Shown piece after piece: positions 6,786-8,093 of a DNA stretch of 8,093 nucleotides (position 1 is the first letter of the stretch; each line of letters starts with the position of its first letter). This stretch comes from Bacteroidaceae bacterium. Lineage in GTDB: Bacteria; Bacteroidota; Bacteroidia; Bacteroidales; Bacteroidaceae. The notes beneath the pieces are model-generated. The model did no database searches and was not told where the DNA came from. It was given only the letters and a program-made list of their open reading frames with translations. The translations under genes and the position numbers were made by a program. The stretch is taken from NCBI GenBank assembly GCA_021443285.1, contig JABUUG010000044.1:1-8093 (forward strand), read 5' to 3'.

Positions 6786-6798
6786 TCTGCCCTCCGCA

Positions 6799-6856
6799 GT
6801 CAGTAAATCCTTCCCTCGTGCGCAGCCCATAAGTCAGATAAGTATGATTTATTGAT
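6799..6856 (+). repeat. Intergenic repeat element, copy 2
   Basis: GTCAGTAAATCC (6799-6810) and TGATTTATTGAT (6845-6856) form imperfect inverted ends. The core at 6820-6842 repeats that of copy 1 (4181-4202) with one added C. It is 58 bases against 74 for copy 1, and again sits between a terminator and a promoter. Confidence 0.6.
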
Positions 6857-6906
6857 GAATCAAGAATTTGGGATGTCTGCACAGAAAAATGCGGCAATAG
6901 GGGACA

Positions 6907-6933
6907 TTTGATGCGCAGACAAGTGTATTTTTG
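6907..6933 (+). promoter_or_regulatory. Promoter of the adenosylhomocysteinase-like gene
   Basis: TATTTTTG (6926-6933) matches TAnnTTTG exactly. The nearest upstream element, TTTG at 6907-6910, is only 15 bases away rather than about 19, so either the -33 box is poor or an activator is needed. GCAGAC (6915-6920) within the spacer forms an inverted repeat with GTCTGC (6875-6880). Transcription would start near 6940. Confidence 0.5.
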
Positions 6934-6968
6934 CGGATAACTCCACATTGAAACGAACATTGGTGCAG

Positions 6969-8069
6969 ATGAATCTCGACAGAATAAGGACAATGCTCTC
7001 CGAAGCATATTGCGATGATGAATACCCCGTATGCCTCGGTCAGGCGAGGCGGTGGGGCGTAAGCCGGCCGTTCAGCGGGCTGACGGTGCTTGATGCCACG
7101 CCCGTATTCCGCAACACAATGGTGAAATACCTCGCGCTGATAGCCGGCGGCGCAAGGCTGATAGTAGGCATAAGGCCAAACGGCTATATGAGCGACGGGA
7201 ATATAGTGCAGCTGCTGCGCGAGAGCGGCATAACCGTTGTGTCGTCAGACGAGGGGCAGACGGAGGCGGTGGATGTGGTGCTCGACTGCGCCGCATCGTT
7301 CGCCCATTGGGAGGCACGCCTTGGGTATGTGGAGATTACCCGCAGTGGCGAGCCCGTTTATGCCAGTCGGGGCAAGACCGTGTTTGTGGCGGATGCAGGG
7401 CGCATAAAGAGGATAGAGACCTCTTTGGGTACGGGCGACGGCTATTTCCGCGCCATGCGGCAGCTCGGCTACAGCGACTGGCAGGGCCGCAAGGTTGTGG
7501 TGTTCGGCAGCGGAAAGGTCGGCACGGGGCTTATCACCTGCGCCCACAGATACGGGGCGGTGGTAACTGTGGTGACTAAACCCTACACACTGACACCGGC
7601 GGTGAGGGGGATGGCCGACTGCGTGGTGGATTGCGACGATGTGCAGGCTGTGGCGGCAGCCGTTGCCGGTGCGTATGCAGTGGTAACAGCCACAGGCGTG
7701 GCAGGTGCGCTGGCACATCCGCTGATAACCAAAGCGCTGCTTGAGTCGCCCGCCCTGATAGCCAATATGGGCGTTGAGGATGAGTATGGCGCGGGTATGC
7801 CTGCGGAGAGGGTGCTGGAGGGCAAGAGTACACTCAACTTCATACTGGAGGAGCCCACACACCTGAAATACATCGACGCCACGATGGGGCTGCACAACGA
7901 GGGGGCGGACTACCTGCTGGGCCACCGTGAGGCGCAGGGAGTGATATACCCGCCGGAGGAGATGGAGGACAGGCTGCTCGACGAGACACGCCGCTACGGA
8001 CGCATCGGAGAGGAACTGGGATTATCGGGTTTACTAAAGGTGGGTTCTATAAATGGGAGTGAAGTGTAG
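6969..8069 (+). CDS. Adenosylhomocysteinase-like NAD-binding protein
   Basis: With the ATG at 6969 the product has 366 residues; a TTG at 6948 would add 7. The ATG is preferred because the predicted transcript starts near 6940 and MNLDRI is a normal beginning. The C-terminal half is a Rossmann domain: VVVFGSGKVGTG with GxGxxG at 180-185, then VVTATG (238-243) and ANMGVEDEYG (from 265), in the order and spacing of S-adenosylhomocysteine hydrolase. The N-terminal half carries LDATPVFRNTMVKYLALIAGGA and DVVLDCAAS where the true enzyme has its HMT-type and DDGGD segments. True hydrolases are about 430-470 residues and end in a conserved KxDHYRY-like tail, which is absent. It is therefore a shortened relative that may use NAD without the classic hydrolase chemistry. 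The substrate is unknown. The gene has its own promoter and no coupled partner in view. Confidence 0.72.
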   Translation: MNLDRIRTMLSEAYCDDEYPVCLGQARRWGVSRPFSGLTVLDATPVFRNTMVKYLALIAGGARLIVGIRPNGYMSDGNIVQLLRESGITVVSSDEGQTEAVDVVLDCAASFAHWEARLGYVEITRSGEPVYASRGKTVFVADAGRIKRIETSLGTGDGYFRAMRQLGYSDWQGRKVVVFGSGKVGTGLITCAHRYGAVVTVVTKPYTLTPAVRGMADCVVDCDDVQAVAAAVAGAYAVVTATGVAGALAHPLITKALLESPALIANMGVEDEYGAGMPAERVLEGKSTLNFILEEPTHLKYIDATMGLHNEGADYLLGHREAQGVIYPPEEMEDRLLDETRRYGRIGEELGLSGLLKVGSINGSEV

Positions 8070-8093
8070 TTATTGTGGAGTTAATGTGGAGTT
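8070..8093 (+). repeat. Short tandem repeat at the window edge
   Basis: TTATTGTGGAGTT (8070-8082) is followed, overlapping by two bases, by TTAATGTGGAGTT (8081-8093), an 11-base period with one difference. It starts right after the stop codon and may continue past the edge. Confidence 0.45.

Noticed and set aside
7245..7925. A 226-residue antisense frame in the adenosylhomocysteinase-like gene
   Set aside because: It is a His/Arg-rich shadow; the plus-strand product carries clear Rossmann motifs.

Overview
The window looks like a chromosomal segment from a Bacteroidota bacterium, most likely of the Prevotellaceae or a close relative. Three things point there: repeated matches to the Bacteroidota promoter pattern (TTG or TTTG, about 19 bases, then TAnnTTTG); A/T-rich leaders without clear Shine-Dalgarno sequences; and a secreted protein with a C-terminus of the LSGRRV...GKGIYIVNGRK type. 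No mobile-element gene, tRNA, rRNA or CRISPR array was seen.

Layout. Positions 1-1502 (minus strand) hold the first 500 residues of an MsbA-type ABC exporter whose end lies beyond the left edge. A 215-base divergent promoter region separates it from a complete secreted GH3 beta-glucosidase (1718-3988), which ends at a strong intrinsic terminator. The 880 bases from 3989 to 4868 contain no convincing protein gene but are dense with signals: a short repeat element, a promoter, a G-quadruplex motif, a 197-base self-complementary rod-shaped RNA resembling 6S RNA, an intrinsic terminator, and a structured leader. Then come a secreted 558-residue protein of unknown function (4869-6545), a 50-residue small ORF overlapping its stop codon (6542-6694), a terminator, a second copy of the repeat element, and a promoter driving an adenosylhomocysteinase-like NAD-binding protein (6969-8069).

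How the parts relate. The exporter, glucosidase, ncRNA and adenosylhomocysteinase-like gene each appear to have their own promoter, so the window is mostly single-gene units. The one clear coupling is the secreted protein with the small ORF (ATGA overlap). The exporter probably moves lipid or lipid A core across the inner membrane, and the glucosidase probably trims beta-linked oligosaccharides outside the cytoplasm.

The most interesting element is the 4346-4700 transcription unit. Its two arms pair almost end to end, with a central bubble and a competing hairpin on the 3' strand, the layout expected of a 6S-type RNA polymerase regulator. The small ORF beside the secreted protein is the second point of interest.
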